A stretch of 64,000 bases of DNA from contig NZ_CP147838.1 of assembly GCF_037338445.1 (NCBI RefSeq), positions 1,240,001-1,304,000 of the forward strand, written 5' to 3'. The position numbers and the translations under genes are program-made. Numbering within the stretch: position 1 is the stretch's first letter; each line of letters opens with the position of its first letter. This document shows, in pieces, positions 17,191 through 25,632 of this stretch. Under the pieces are notes generated by a model. The model searched no databases, was not told where the DNA came from, and saw only the letters and a list, made by a program, of their open reading frames with translations. This stretch comes from Salinibaculum sp. SYNS191. GTDB lineage: Archaea > Halobacteriota > Halobacteria > Halobacteriales > Haloarculaceae.

Positions 17191-18516
17191 TCAGTCCGAC
17201 ACCGCGCGGATGGCCTCGCCCGCCGCCTCGATGGTCTCCCGGACGTGGTCGTCGGTGAGGCTCGCGTTCAGCAGATTCGCACGCGGGAACTTCGAGACCA
17301 TCAACACGCCGCGGTCTATCATCTCCCAGCGGTACTCGGTGAAGCGCTCGTCGTCGAGGTCGAGCAGGTCGCGGTACTTCGTGACCGGGCCCTCGCCGAA
17401 GTAGGTCGCGAAGATGCCGCCGTACTCCTGGACGAACCCCTCGACTCCGGCGTCTGCCAGGTGGTCGCGGATGGCGTCGGCGAGTCTCGTCCGCACCTCG
17501 TCGAAGCGGTCGTGGACGCCGCGTTCCTCCAGTTGCGTGATGGTCTCCACGACCGCTGCCATGCCGGCCGTGTGGGCGTTGTAGGTGCCCGCGAAGTAGA
17601 CGCTGCCGCCGCGCTCGCCGGGGCCGAACTGGCGCATGTACTCCTCTCTGCCACACAGCAGCGAGACCGGGTACCCGTTCGCGACGGCCTTCGCCATCGT
17701 CGTCAGGTCGGGGACGACCCCCTCACGTTCCTGGACGCCGCCCATCCCGTGGCGAAAGCCCGTGATTATCTCGTCGAAGATGAGCAAGGCCCCGTGCTCG
17801 TCGGTCAGGTCGCGAAGCCCCTGGAGGTAGCCGTCGACCGGCGGGATACAGCCCATGTCGTGTGCGACCGGTTCGAGGATGACGCCCGCAATCTCGCCCG
17901 CGTGTTCCTCGAAGGCCGCCTCGACGGCGTCGAGGTCGTTGTACGGCAGGACGATTGTCTCCTCGGTCGCCTCCGGGAGCAGGCCGGTCGTGATGACGTC
18001 GTGCTGGCCGAGGTTCTCCCGCGCGGAGATGTAGTTCAGCGCGACCGGGTCGTACCAGCCGTGGTAGTTGCCCTGGAACTTGATTATCTTCTCGCGGCCG
18101 GTCTCCGCGCGGGCGGTGCGAATCGCGTGGGCGACCACCTCGGACCCCGTCGTCCCGAACTGCACCTTGTCGGCACTCGGGACGCGCTCGGCGACGAGTT
18201 CGGCCGCGCGGACTTCGAGTTCGCTCGTGCTCATCCCGACGATGTCCCGTCGCTCGCTCGCCGCCGCGACCGCCTCGTCGACGTCCTCGTCGCAGTGCCC
18301 GAGGATTATCGGCCCCCACGCGTTGTTGTAGTCGATGTAGCGGTTCCCGCTCATGTCGATTACCTCCGCACCGCTCGCGCGCTCGAAGCAGACCGGGTTC
18401 CCGTCCCGGTCCTCCATCATCTGCGTCCGCGACGTCGAGTTGATACCGCCGGGTGTCACACGCTTCGCGCGCTCGATGAGGTCTGCCGACTCCTCGTGCT
18501 CTCGCTGGCTGCTCAT
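17191..18516 (-). CDS. Class III aminotransferase (glutamate-1-semialdehyde aminomutase-like)
   Basis: The 441-residue PLP enzyme has the cofactor lysine at Lys276 (TTMAKAVANGYP), Asp248 in IFDEIITGFR, and the GTTGSEVVAHAIRTAR phosphate loop. The N-terminal TPGGINS and the DYNNAWGPIILGH segment resemble the aminomutase branch. Haem genes are absent around it, so it more likely acts on a beta- or omega-amino acid or an amine within the catabolic island. The island has two amino-acid-type importers that could supply such a substrate. The exact substrate cannot be read from the sequence. Confidence 0.85.
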   Translation of the reverse strand: MSSQREHEESADLIERAKRVTPGGINSTSRTQMMEDRDGNPVCFERASGAEVIDMSGNRYIDYNNAWGPIILGHCDEDVDEAVAAASERRDIVGMSTSELEVRAAELVAERVPSADKVQFGTTGSEVVAHAIRTARAETGREKIIKFQGNYHGWYDPVALNYISARENLGQHDVITTGLLPEATEETIVLPYNDLDAVEAAFEEHAGEIAGVILEPVAHDMGCIPPVDGYLQGLRDLTDEHGALLIFDEIITGFRHGMGGVQEREGVVPDLTTMAKAVANGYPVSLLCGREEYMRQFGPGERGGSVYFAGTYNAHTAGMAAVVETITQLEERGVHDRFDEVRTRLADAIRDHLADAGVEGFVQEYGGIFATYFGEGPVTKYRDLLDLDDERFTEYRWEMIDRGVLMVSKFPRANLLNASLTDDHVRETIEAAGEAIRAVSD

Positions 18517-18584
18517 ACGCCAGCAAGGGGTGAATCCGGTATTAACTCTTGGGTCACGTTGACACGCGACGCGGAGACGTCCGC

Positions 18585-18998
18585 CTAGTCGAAGCGGGCC
18601 GTCGCCGTCCCGTCGACGGCCGTCTCGCCGTTTTCCTTCGTGAGTTCCACGGCGAACTCGACCAGCCCACCGCCGTCGCTCTCCGGCGTCGTCGCCTCGA
18701 CTGTCGCCGTCGCCGTCACCGTCTCGCCTTCGAACACCATCGCGTGGAATCGCGTGTCGAAGCTCTCCAGACGCGAGGGCGCGGCCGCCTCGCGGAGGAT
18801 GGGGTGGAGCATGTAGGCGAGGTTGGCCGGCCCCTGGTTGAGCAGTCCCGGGTAGCCGAGTTCCTCGGCGCGCCGCGGGTCGTAGTGTGGCGGGTAGGGG
18901 TCCTGCAGGAGCGCCGCGATGAGTTTCATGTCCTCGCCGCGGAGGTCTTCGACCGTCGTCACGAGTTCGTCGCCGACGGAGAGGTCGTCGAACCCCAT
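18585..18998 (-). CDS. MaoC-type (R)-enoyl-CoA hydratase subunit
   Basis: The 137-residue hot-dog protein keeps the hydratase-2 dyad, Asp33 and His38 in QDPYPPHYDP. It hydrates 2-enoyl-CoA. It starts one base before the stop codon of the next gene upstream, which encodes a second hot-dog protein, so the two probably form a heterodimeric hydratase. Paired MaoC proteins of this kind handle bulky acyl-CoAs in steroid side-chain degradation. The downstream aminotransferase is 68 nt away. Confidence 0.85.
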   Translation of the reverse strand: MGFDDLSVGDELVTTVEDLRGEDMKLIAALLQDPYPPHYDPRRAEELGYPGLLNQGPANLAYMLHPILREAAAPSRLESFDTRFHAMVFEGETVTATATVEATTPESDGGGLVEFAVELTKENGETAVDGTATARFD

Positions 18999-18999
18999 C

Positions 19000-19458
19000 T
19001 CAGGCGTCCTCCATGAGGACCATGTCGGCCGCCAGGTCGTACACCGGGTCGCCGTCGGCCGTCGACACGGCGTACTCGTGGGTGACGATGGTGAGACCGC
19101 CGGAGGAGCCCTCCTTCTCCACCACGTCGGTTATCTCTCCCTCGACGCGCAACGTTGTCGCCGTCTCTATCGGCCCGTGGAAGTCGACGCGCAGGCCACC
19201 GAGTGCGGCCCCGCTCTTCCAGTCGTCCGTGAGTCGGCTCATCGTCGCCTCGATGCCGCCGGTGGCCTCGAAGACGATGTGCTGGCACATCGAGTGGGGC
19301 ACGAGCTGGCCCGGCTCGCCTTTCGCCTCGGCGTCCTCGTCGTACCGGAACGCATCCTCGTCCTCGCGGGTCGCGTCGGCCCAGAGGTGCGCCTTCCAGC
19401 CCTCGACCTCGAACTCCCCGCCCGGGATTTCCGTTCCCGCTAGCTCGCTGGCTACCAT
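19000..19458 (-). CDS. MaoC-like N-terminal dehydratase-fold partner protein
   Basis: This 152-residue protein is similar to the FAS1/MaoC N-terminal dehydratase domain. It has GWKAHLWADATREDEDAFRY near the front and the hot-dog strand GLRVDFHGPI near residue 95. No clear Asp-His dyad is present, so it is probably the non-catalytic, substrate-binding half that pairs with the product of 18585-18998. The genes are effectively overlapping. I chose the ATG at 19458 because the preceding 36 residues are low-complexity and Arg/Pro-rich. Confidence 0.75.
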   Translation of the reverse strand: MVASELAGTEIPGGEFEVEGWKAHLWADATREDEDAFRYDEDAEAKGEPGQLVPHSMCQHIVFEATGGIEATMSRLTDDWKSGAALGGLRVDFHGPIETATTLRVEGEITDVVEKEGSSGGLTIVTHEYAVSTADGDPVYDLAADMVLMEDA

Positions 19459-19590
19459 GCTCGGAGCGTCGGGCGTCACCGTCTTAAACGTGTCCGGAAG
19501 GGGGACGACCGGACGTACGTCGTGGTGGGCGAGTGGCCGGCGGCCGCCGGGACGGACTTTCGCCACCTGGGGCTGCTCGGGCGGCGTGCG

Positions 19591-19600
19591 CGTCTAGGTC
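19591..19600 (-). promoter_or_regulatory. CTAG-type operator half-site before P450 gene 1
   Basis: The plus strand reads CGTCTAGGTC, which is GACCTAGACG on the minus strand and matches the motif seen elsewhere in the island. It lies about 65 nt before the P450 ATG at 19660. No clear TATA box follows. Confidence 0.4.
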
Positions 19601-19659
19601 AACGGGCAGGTCACCTACGCCGGCGGTACGTTGATGACAGCTGGAACAGGAGTCGGTGT

Positions 19660-20853
19660 ATGGGAAACGATAGCAGAGCACTCGCTGTGATGCCGTCGGA
19701 ACTGGCAACGAAGGAGCGCCAGCGCGACCCGTATCCCTGGTTCAGAGAGATGCGGGCGGAGGGACCGGTCCGCTACGACGAGACGCGCGGGACCTACGAC
19801 GTCTTCCACTACGACGAGGTGGTCGAGATGACCGTCGAGTACGAGCGCTTCGGCAAGGAGGGGACCTCCTTCCTCGACGGGGCGTGGATGAGCCGCGACC
19901 CGCCGATTCACACGGAATTGCGGAGCATGGCGGAGAACTACTTCCGGTCGTCGTACGTCCAGGAGAACTACGGCCCGGCCGTCGAGAAACACGTCGAAGC
20001 GCTCGTCGACGACGCCGTCGCCCGCGACGGTTCGTTCGACTTCGTCGAGGAAGTCGCCAAACCGCTCCCGATACTCGTCATCGCCGAGATTCTCGGCGTC
20101 CCCGGCGAGAAGATGGACATGTTCCGGGACTGGTCGACGTCGCTCATCGGCGCGCCCTCGGAACCGACCGAGGAGGCCAAACAGGCAGTCCAGGAGCGCA
20201 TGATGGCTGCCATCGACAGCCTCTACGACTTCTTCCACGACGCCATCGAGCGCCGCGAGGAGACCCCGAAAGACGACCTCATCACGAAGTTCGTCCAGGC
20301 GGAGAAAGAGTACGACCGCATCGAGCGCGAGAACACCGTCGCCTGCTGTGGCATGCTGCTCGTCGCCGGCAACGTGACCACGACGGCGTACATGACCAGC
20401 GCGCTGTGGACGTTCATCGAGGAGGACACTATCCCGGAGTTGCAGGGGGAGACGATACCCCTCGGGGACGCGCTGGAGGAGGTGCTGCGCTACCGGACGC
20501 CGGTGATGCCACAGAAGCGCATCACGCAGCGCGACACCGAACTCGGCGGCGTCGAGATTCCCGAAGGCGAACTCGTCGCTGGCTGGCTCAGTTCGGCCAA
20601 CCGCGACGAGGACGCCTTCGAACGCCCCGGGCAGTTCGACCCGACCCAGACCTACCACGAGGACCCCATTCCCTTCGGCAAGGGCATCCACTACTGCCTC
20701 GGCGCGCCGCTGGCGAACCTGGAGGCGGAGACGCTGTTCGACGAATTGCTGGACAGAATCGAAGGGGCGTCGCTCGCGACCGACGCGATAGAGCCGTACT
20801 TCAGCCCGGAGATTTACGGCGCGGCGGAACTGCCGGTGACGCTCCAGACCTGA
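19660..20853 (+). CDS. Cytochrome P450 (first of three)
   Basis: The soluble bacterial-type P450 of 397 residues has the heme ligand Cys346 in FGKGIHYCLG, the K-helix ExxR at Glu274-Arg277 and an I-helix segment AGNVTT at 236-241. In the usual AGxxTT motif the residue before Thr is Glu or Asp; here it is Val239. That removes the acid of the acid-alcohol pair, while Thr240 is kept. No ferredoxin or reductase gene is nearby. It likely hydroxylates the island's substrate. The ATG at 19660 was chosen because the upstream extension to 19522 is Arg-rich. It converges on the MFS gene with 1 nt between stops. Confidence 0.9.
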   Translation: MGNDSRALAVMPSELATKERQRDPYPWFREMRAEGPVRYDETRGTYDVFHYDEVVEMTVEYERFGKEGTSFLDGAWMSRDPPIHTELRSMAENYFRSSYVQENYGPAVEKHVEALVDDAVARDGSFDFVEEVAKPLPILVIAEILGVPGEKMDMFRDWSTSLIGAPSEPTEEAKQAVQERMMAAIDSLYDFFHDAIERREETPKDDLITKFVQAEKEYDRIERENTVACCGMLLVAGNVTTTAYMTSALWTFIEEDTIPELQGETIPLGDALEEVLRYRTPVMPQKRITQRDTELGGVEIPEGELVAGWLSSANRDEDAFERPGQFDPTQTYHEDPIPFGKGIHYCLGAPLANLEAETLFDELLDRIEGASLATDAIEPYFSPEIYGAAELPVTLQT

Positions 20854-22035
20854 CTACAGACCGAGCGCGAACAGTCGGTTACCGAGGATGAGGAGGAGAC
20901 AGACACCGAGCAGTCCCGCGACGAGGCTGTAGGCAGGTATCCACCCGCTCGCGTCGGCCACCGTGCCGACCGCGACACTTCCCGACGCGCCCAGGAACAT
21001 GTAGACCGTCCTGACGAGACCGAAGCCGTAGCCCCGTTCCGACTCGCCGAGCAAGTCCATGAAGCGGGCCTGCAGCGGCCCCGGGAACGAGAGGCCTGTG
21101 CCGAGAACGACCGAGCCGACGAGCGCGCCCGCCAGCGACTGGACGGTCAGCAACACCGTGAGGCTGGTGACGAGGAGCACGATGCTCACGACGAGCATGC
21201 CGTCTCTGGAAAAGGAATCCGAGAGGCGGCCGGCGACTGGCTGGGCGACCGAGGAGACGCCGAGAACCCCGCCCAGCATCGCACCGGCGACGCCGCGGTC
21301 GATGCCGTGATACTCGAAGAGGAAGGTCGGGTAGAACGAGGAGAGTCCCTGGAACGTGAAGATGAACACGACCGCCATCGCAATCGTATAGAGCAGCGCG
21401 GGACGGGCGAGCAGCGCCCGGTACTCGCCGAGGTCGATACTGTCCCGGAGTGCGGTTCCGTCGTTGACCGGCGGGACACGGGGGACGACGCGTGCGGTGG
21501 TGAGGATGACGACGCCGGTAAACACCGCCGTGAGCGCGAGAACGACGCGCCAGCCGACGTGCTCGGCCGCCAGCCCGCCGACCGCGGGGTAGACGAGCCC
21601 TGCGAACGTCCCGAACGCGGCGAGCGTCCCGATTGCGCCGCCGTGGTCGTCGTAGAGGCGGGTGACGAGGACCGAGGCAGGCGGGTAGAACAGCCCCGTC
21701 CCGGCCCCGAGAACGAGCAAGAGCAGGGCGAAGAGGGGCAGGGACGGCGCGACGGCGACCAGCACGACGCCCACGGCAGAGCCGGACAGCCCGAGCAACA
21801 GCAACTGCCGTTCGCCGTACTGGTCGGCCAGTACCCCGCTGGGGAACTGGAACAGCGCGTAGACGGCCCACATCCCGGTGAGTGCCAGGCCGATGCTCGC
21901 CTTCGTCGTCTGGAAGTCGATGAGGATGAACGGCACCAGCGCGCCGATGAGGATGCGAGTGCCGAACTGCGCGAAGTTGCCACTCGCGAGAACGTACAGC
22001 GTGCGGCGGCGGCCGTCGTTCTGTTCGTCTCCCAC
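20854..22035 (-). CDS. MFS transporter
   Basis: The 393-residue protein has twelve hydrophobic helices and a motif-A-like loop after helix 2 (GVLADQYGERQLLL). It is probably a permease for an organic acid or an efflux pump. A nested palindromic region lies upstream and it is divergent from P450 gene 2, so shared control with the P450 is likely. The substrate is unknown. Confidence 0.9.
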   Translation of the reverse strand: MGDEQNDGRRRTLYVLASGNFAQFGTRILIGALVPFILIDFQTTKASIGLALTGMWAVYALFQFPSGVLADQYGERQLLLLGLSGSAVGVVLVAVAPSLPLFALLLLVLGAGTGLFYPPASVLVTRLYDDHGGAIGTLAAFGTFAGLVYPAVGGLAAEHVGWRVVLALTAVFTGVVILTTARVVPRVPPVNDGTALRDSIDLGEYRALLARPALLYTIAMAVVFIFTFQGLSSFYPTFLFEYHGIDRGVAGAMLGGVLGVSSVAQPVAGRLSDSFSRDGMLVVSIVLLVTSLTVLLTVQSLAGALVGSVVLGTGLSFPGPLQARFMDLLGESERGYGFGLVRTVYMFLGASGSVAVGTVADASGWIPAYSLVAGLLGVCLLLILGNRLFALGL

Positions 22036-22038
22036 GGG

Positions 22039-22087
22039 CTAGCCCCACTCCCGGCGAACATAAAAGAGTCGCACGTGCGAGTGGGGC
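22039..22087. promoter_or_regulatory. Nested palindromes over the MFS promoter
   Basis: GCCCCACTC at 22042-22050 and GAGTGGGGC at 22079-22087 form a perfect 9-bp inverted repeat. Between them are the minus-strand TATA (CTTTTATG around 22058-22066) and the 12-bp palindrome TCGCACGTGCGA at 22069-22080. GGGCTAGCCC just before the MFS start is another palindrome. Such density suggests a repressor-controlled promoter. Confidence 0.55.
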
Positions 22088-22090
22088 ACC

Positions 22091-22130
22091 GGTGGAGTCG
22101 CCGACGCGCGGGTGGAGTCGCCGACGCGCG
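22091..22130. repeat. Tandem 20-bp direct repeat
   Basis: Positions 22091-22110 and 22111-22130 are identical (each begins GGTGGAGTCGCC). The repeat lies between the divergent MFS and P450 promoters. It may be a duplicated regulatory site or a recent slippage event. Confidence 0.8.
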
Positions 22131-22193
22131 TCTAGTCGGGGGACACGCACGCCCAGAGCGGCGCGAGACCCATCTAGGAAGTAGATTTATTAA
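22131..22193 (+). promoter_or_regulatory. P450 gene 2 promoter with CTAG sites
   Basis: GATTTATTAA at 22184-22193 lies about 27 nt before the ATG at 22215 and fits a leaderless TATA box. CTAG cores occur at 22132 (part of CGTCTAG) and at 22173 (CATCTAGG). Confidence 0.55.
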
Positions 22194-22214
22194 CTCACTG
22201 TCTCGACGTAGAGT

Positions 22215-23426
22215 ATGTCAGAGACTGACGAGCGTGGCGAGGCTGGCGGCGAGAAACCGTGGATTCCCCACGAGATAGCCGACAGGGAGGGCCAGCTGAA
22301 CCCGTATCCGTTCTTCGCCGAGATACGCGAGGAGGCACCGTTGCGCTACGACCCGCAGCGGGACACCTACGACATCGTCGGCTACGACGCCGTCGTCGAG
22401 TCCATCACCCAACACGAGCGGTTCACCCGCCGGAACACGTCCTACATCAACGGCTCGCTGTTGAGCACCGGCGAGCCGATTCACTCCGAACTCCGCGGGA
22501 TGGCACAGGACTACTTCCAGCCGGGCTTCCTGAAGGAGCGCTACAGGCCGAAAATCGAGGCCCGCGTCGACGAGTTGCTGGACGGGGCGCTCGCGGGCGA
22601 CGACCACATCGACTTCGTCGAGGAGTTCGCCAAGCCGCTCCCGATTCTGATCATCGCCGAGTTGCTGAACGTCCCCGCGGAGAGGATGGACACGTTCCGC
22701 AAGTGGTCGGCGACGCTGGCGACGGCCCCCGAGGACAACAGCCCCGAGGCGTTCGCAGCACTCGAAAAGAAACAGGGGAAGGCCATGGGAGAACTCCAGG
22801 AGCTGTTTCAGGCCGAAATCGACCGCCGGGAGGCGAGTCCGATGGAGGACATCATCATGAACCACATCCGGTCCGAGCGGGAGTCTGACCTCGTCGACCG
22901 GAGCAACGTCCTGGCGAACCTCTCGATGCTGCTCATCGCGGGGAACGTCACGACCACGCAGTACCTCGCCAACGCCGTCTGGACGTTCGACGAGGAAGAC
23001 ATCGTCGAGGACCTGCAGACCGGCGAGATACCGCTGATGGACGCACTGGAGGAGGTCCTGCGCTACCGGTCGCCCGTGATGCCGGGCAAGCGCATCGCGA
23101 CGCAGAACACCGAAATCGCGGGGGTGCGAATCGAGGAGGGACAGCGCATCGTCGGCTGGCTCAGCGCCGCCAACCGCGACCCGGAGGTGTTCGACGACCC
23201 CGACGAGTTCCGGCCCGGCCGCACCTACGAGAGAGAGCCGATTCCCTTCGGCAAGGGCATCCACTACTGTCTCGGTGCGCCGCTGGCGAACATGGAGGCG
23301 CGGGTGTTCTTCGAGAAGTTCCTGGACCGCGTCGACGGCTGGGAGGTCACTGCTGACGAAATCGACCCCTTCGTCAGCTCCGAGATATACGGCCCGCGGC
23401 AGCTACCGATTCGCGTCCGGAGTTGA
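22215..23426 (+). CDS. Cytochrome P450 (second of three)
   Basis: This 403-residue P450 is closely related to the first, with the same overall layout. The heme Cys is Cys352 in FGKGIHYCLG, ExxR is Glu280-Arg283, and the I-helix AGNVTT lies at 242-247 with Val replacing the usual acidic residue. It likely forms an oxidising set with the other two P450s in the island. A SnoaL-like protein, an acyl-CoA ligase and an acyl-CoA dehydrogenase follow on the same strand, so the hydroxylated or carboxylated product may go straight to CoA activation. Redox partners are not in the window. Confidence 0.9.
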   Translation: MSETDERGEAGGEKPWIPHEIADREGQLNPYPFFAEIREEAPLRYDPQRDTYDIVGYDAVVESITQHERFTRRNTSYINGSLLSTGEPIHSELRGMAQDYFQPGFLKERYRPKIEARVDELLDGALAGDDHIDFVEEFAKPLPILIIAELLNVPAERMDTFRKWSATLATAPEDNSPEAFAALEKKQGKAMGELQELFQAEIDRREASPMEDIIMNHIRSERESDLVDRSNVLANLSMLLIAGNVTTTQYLANAVWTFDEEDIVEDLQTGEIPLMDALEEVLRYRSPVMPGKRIATQNTEIAGVRIEEGQRIVGWLSAANRDPEVFDDPDEFRPGRTYEREPIPFGKGIHYCLGAPLANMEARVFFEKFLDRVDGWEVTADEIDPFVSSEIYGPRQLPIRVRS

Positions 23427-23436
23427 CGCCGCCCCC

Positions 23437-23470
23437 ACCTAGACGGCCCTCCCGGCCCCGAAGTGTTTAT
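23437..23470 (+). promoter_or_regulatory. CTAG-type operator plus TATA box
   Basis: ACCTAGACGGCC at 23437-23448 is followed by a TTTAT element at 23466-23470. The TATA is 29 nt before the ATG at 23496, and the CTAG core is about 22 nt before the TATA. Confidence 0.6.
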
Positions 23471-23495
23471 GACGCTGTCGAGAGCTATTCGAGCT

Positions 23496-23912
23496 ATGAG
23501 TGACCCGGCACGGGAGGCGCTCGACCGCCTCGAAATCCACGAATTGCGAGGCGCGTACAGCCGCGCCATCGATTACGAGAACTACGAGCGCGCCCACGAC
23601 ATCTTCACCGAGGACGCCCTCGTGAAGTACCGCGCCGGCGACAGACACGGCGCGCAGGAGGTCTACGAGTACTGGCGGGACAACGTCGAGTACGAGTTCA
23701 GTCTCCACACCGTCCAGATGCCCGAGATAGAACTCGACGGGGACGAAGCCACCGGGAAGTGGTACATGCTCGTCTTCTACGTCGCGCCCGACGGCTCCGA
23801 GGGTCACGTCATGGGCTGGTACGAGGACGAGTACCGCCGGGTCGACGGCGAGTGGAAGATTTCGGCGATGGACATGGGCATCGAACACGACACCGCGGGC
23901 TATCACGTCTGA
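23496..23912 (+). CDS. SnoaL-like (NTF2-fold) protein
   Basis: The 138-residue protein of the SnoaL_4 type has a cone-shaped NTF2 fold, with RLEIHELRGAYSRAID at the N-terminus and a conserved GEWKISAMDM strand at the end. Relatives include small hydratases, isomerases (ketosteroid isomerase fold) and ring-hydroxylating dioxygenase beta subunits. The start ATG at 23496 fits the TATA box 29 nt upstream, and the 11-residue extension to 23463 does not. It is 12 nt from the acyl-CoA ligase gene, so they form an operon. The reaction is unknown. Confidence 0.75.
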   Translation: MSDPAREALDRLEIHELRGAYSRAIDYENYERAHDIFTEDALVKYRAGDRHGAQEVYEYWRDNVEYEFSLHTVQMPEIELDGDEATGKWYMLVFYVAPDGSEGHVMGWYEDEYRRVDGEWKISAMDMGIEHDTAGYHV

Positions 23913-23924
23913 CCGGCGCTCGAT

Positions 23925-25559
23925 ATGACTGACTACAACTTCGACCTCGGCCTGGAGGACACCGAATCGTTCGTCCGGCAGTCGCGCTCGTTCACGCTGG
24001 GCGACCAGCTCCGCAAGACCGCCCGGATGCACCCCGACCGCGTCGCCGTCGACGACGGCAGCCTGGCACTGACCTACGCCGAACTCGACGAACGCTCCGA
24101 CCGCCTCGCCAACGCACTCCGGGACCGCGGTGCCGTACCCGGCGAATCGACCGTGGCCGTGCTCTCGGAGAACCGCGGCGAGACGGTGGTACTGGCCTAC
24201 GCCTGCGCGAAACTGGGGTGCCTGCTGGCGACGCTGAACTGGCGACTCGAACGCGAGGAACTCGTCCACTGCGCCGACCTCGTGACCCCCGACGTCCTCT
24301 TCGTCTCCGAGCGCTTCACCGAGCAGGCCGACTGGGTCGTCGCCGACGGCGAGGCCACGCCGGAGGTCGCCGGCTACGACGGCGACGGTGACGTCTCGCT
24401 GGACACCCTCGTCGAGAGCGGGGCGGCGACCGACCCGCTGCCCGACCAGCGCGTCGACCCCGAGCAGGGCTTTGCCGTCCTCAACACCTCGGGGACGACC
24501 GGGCTCCCGAAGGGCGTCGTCGTCAGCCACCGCGCGATTCTGAGCCGCGTCGTCCAGATAACCATCGACTACGGCCTCGACCGCGGCGACAACTACCCCG
24601 CCTGGGGGCCGATGTTCCACCCGGCGGGCGTCACCTGGATTGGACTCACCGCCGTCCACTGTGGCACCTACTACCCCATCGACGGCTTCGACCCGGAGCG
24701 CATCACCGACGTCGTCCGCGACTCCGACCGACCCATCAGCTGGCTCTTTCTCGTCCCGGGCGTCGTCGAACGCCTGGCCGACCACGTCGACGAGCGCGGC
24801 CTCGGCCCCGACGACTTCCCCGAGATACGGACGATGGGCGCGCTCCCGGACATGATAGAACCGGAGCGCATCAAGCGCATCACGGAGACCTTCGACGCCC
24901 CGTTCCAGAACACCTACGGCGCGGCAGAGGACGGCCACGCGGCCTCGGGGAGCAAGATTCCCGTCGGCGTCGCCCCCGACGAGGAGGTGCTGCGGAAACA
25001 CGAGACGTCGTTCATCGACGTGACGTTCGTCGACGACCGCTGGGACGAGACCGACGCCGAGGAGGCCGAGATGGCGGTCCGTGGGCCGTCGCTGTGTAGC
25101 GGGTACGTCCGCAACGCCGACGCCAACGGGGAGGACTTCCGCGACGGCTGGTTCCGCACCGGCGACGTCTTCCAGCGCCACGACGACGGCACCTACAGCT
25201 TCGTCAGCCGCCGGAAGTACCTCATCAAGCCGGGCGGGGAGAACGTCTACCCCGCGGAACTCGAAGAGCTCCTCATCACTCACGACGCCGTCGAGGAGGT
25301 CATCGTGGTGCGTGCGGACGACCCCGACTGGGGGGAGGTGCCCCGGGCCGTCGTCGGGGCTACCGACGTCGAGGACCCCGACGCGCTCCGCGCCGAACTG
25401 ATGGACCTCGTCGAGGCCGACCTGGCACGCTACAAGCTTCCCCACTACATCAAGTTCGTCGACCCCGGGACCTTCGACCGGTCCGCGACGGGGAAGATCG
25501 TCCGCGCGGAAATCGAGGAGTGGGACGTCGAGGAGAGCGAGCGCGTCCGGGAGGTGTGA
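23925..25559 (+). CDS. Acyl-CoA ligase (AMP-forming)
   Basis: The 544-residue ANL-family enzyme has the P-loop NTSGTTGLPKG at 187-197, an adenylation motif TYGAAEDG near residue 330, the hinge GWFRTGDVFQRHDDG near residue 408, and the C-terminal catalytic Lys in RSATGKIV near residue 525. It activates a carboxylic acid to its CoA thioester through an acyl-AMP. The substrate pocket cannot be assigned. Its place between P450, SnoaL-like and acyl-CoA dehydrogenase genes points to entry of the hydroxylated or carboxylated substrate into beta-oxidation. Confidence 0.9.
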   Translation: MTDYNFDLGLEDTESFVRQSRSFTLGDQLRKTARMHPDRVAVDDGSLALTYAELDERSDRLANALRDRGAVPGESTVAVLSENRGETVVLAYACAKLGCLLATLNWRLEREELVHCADLVTPDVLFVSERFTEQADWVVADGEATPEVAGYDGDGDVSLDTLVESGAATDPLPDQRVDPEQGFAVLNTSGTTGLPKGVVVSHRAILSRVVQITIDYGLDRGDNYPAWGPMFHPAGVTWIGLTAVHCGTYYPIDGFDPERITDVVRDSDRPISWLFLVPGVVERLADHVDERGLGPDDFPEIRTMGALPDMIEPERIKRITETFDAPFQNTYGAAEDGHAASGSKIPVGVAPDEEVLRKHETSFIDVTFVDDRWDETDAEEAEMAVRGPSLCSGYVRNADANGEDFRDGWFRTGDVFQRHDDGTYSFVSRRKYLIKPGGENVYPAELEELLITHDAVEEVIVVRADDPDWGEVPRAVVGATDVEDPDALRAELMDLVEADLARYKLPHYIKFVDPGTFDRSATGKIVRAEIEEWDVEESERVREV

Positions 25560-25632
25560 GACCGCAACCGGCCGCCGGGAATCGCCACGACAAACGCTTA
25601 TTGTTTTTCGGCACAACTCTCCGGTGACTGCT

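Noticed and set aside
17191..18516. Haem-biosynthetic glutamate-1-semialdehyde aminomutase (hemL)
   Set aside because: The fold matches, but no haem genes are nearby and the setting is catabolic. A general class III aminotransferase is the safer call.
23439..25616. 725-residue minus-strand frame opposite the acyl-CoA ligase
   Set aside because: It lacks any domain and lies opposite a clear ANL-family gene.
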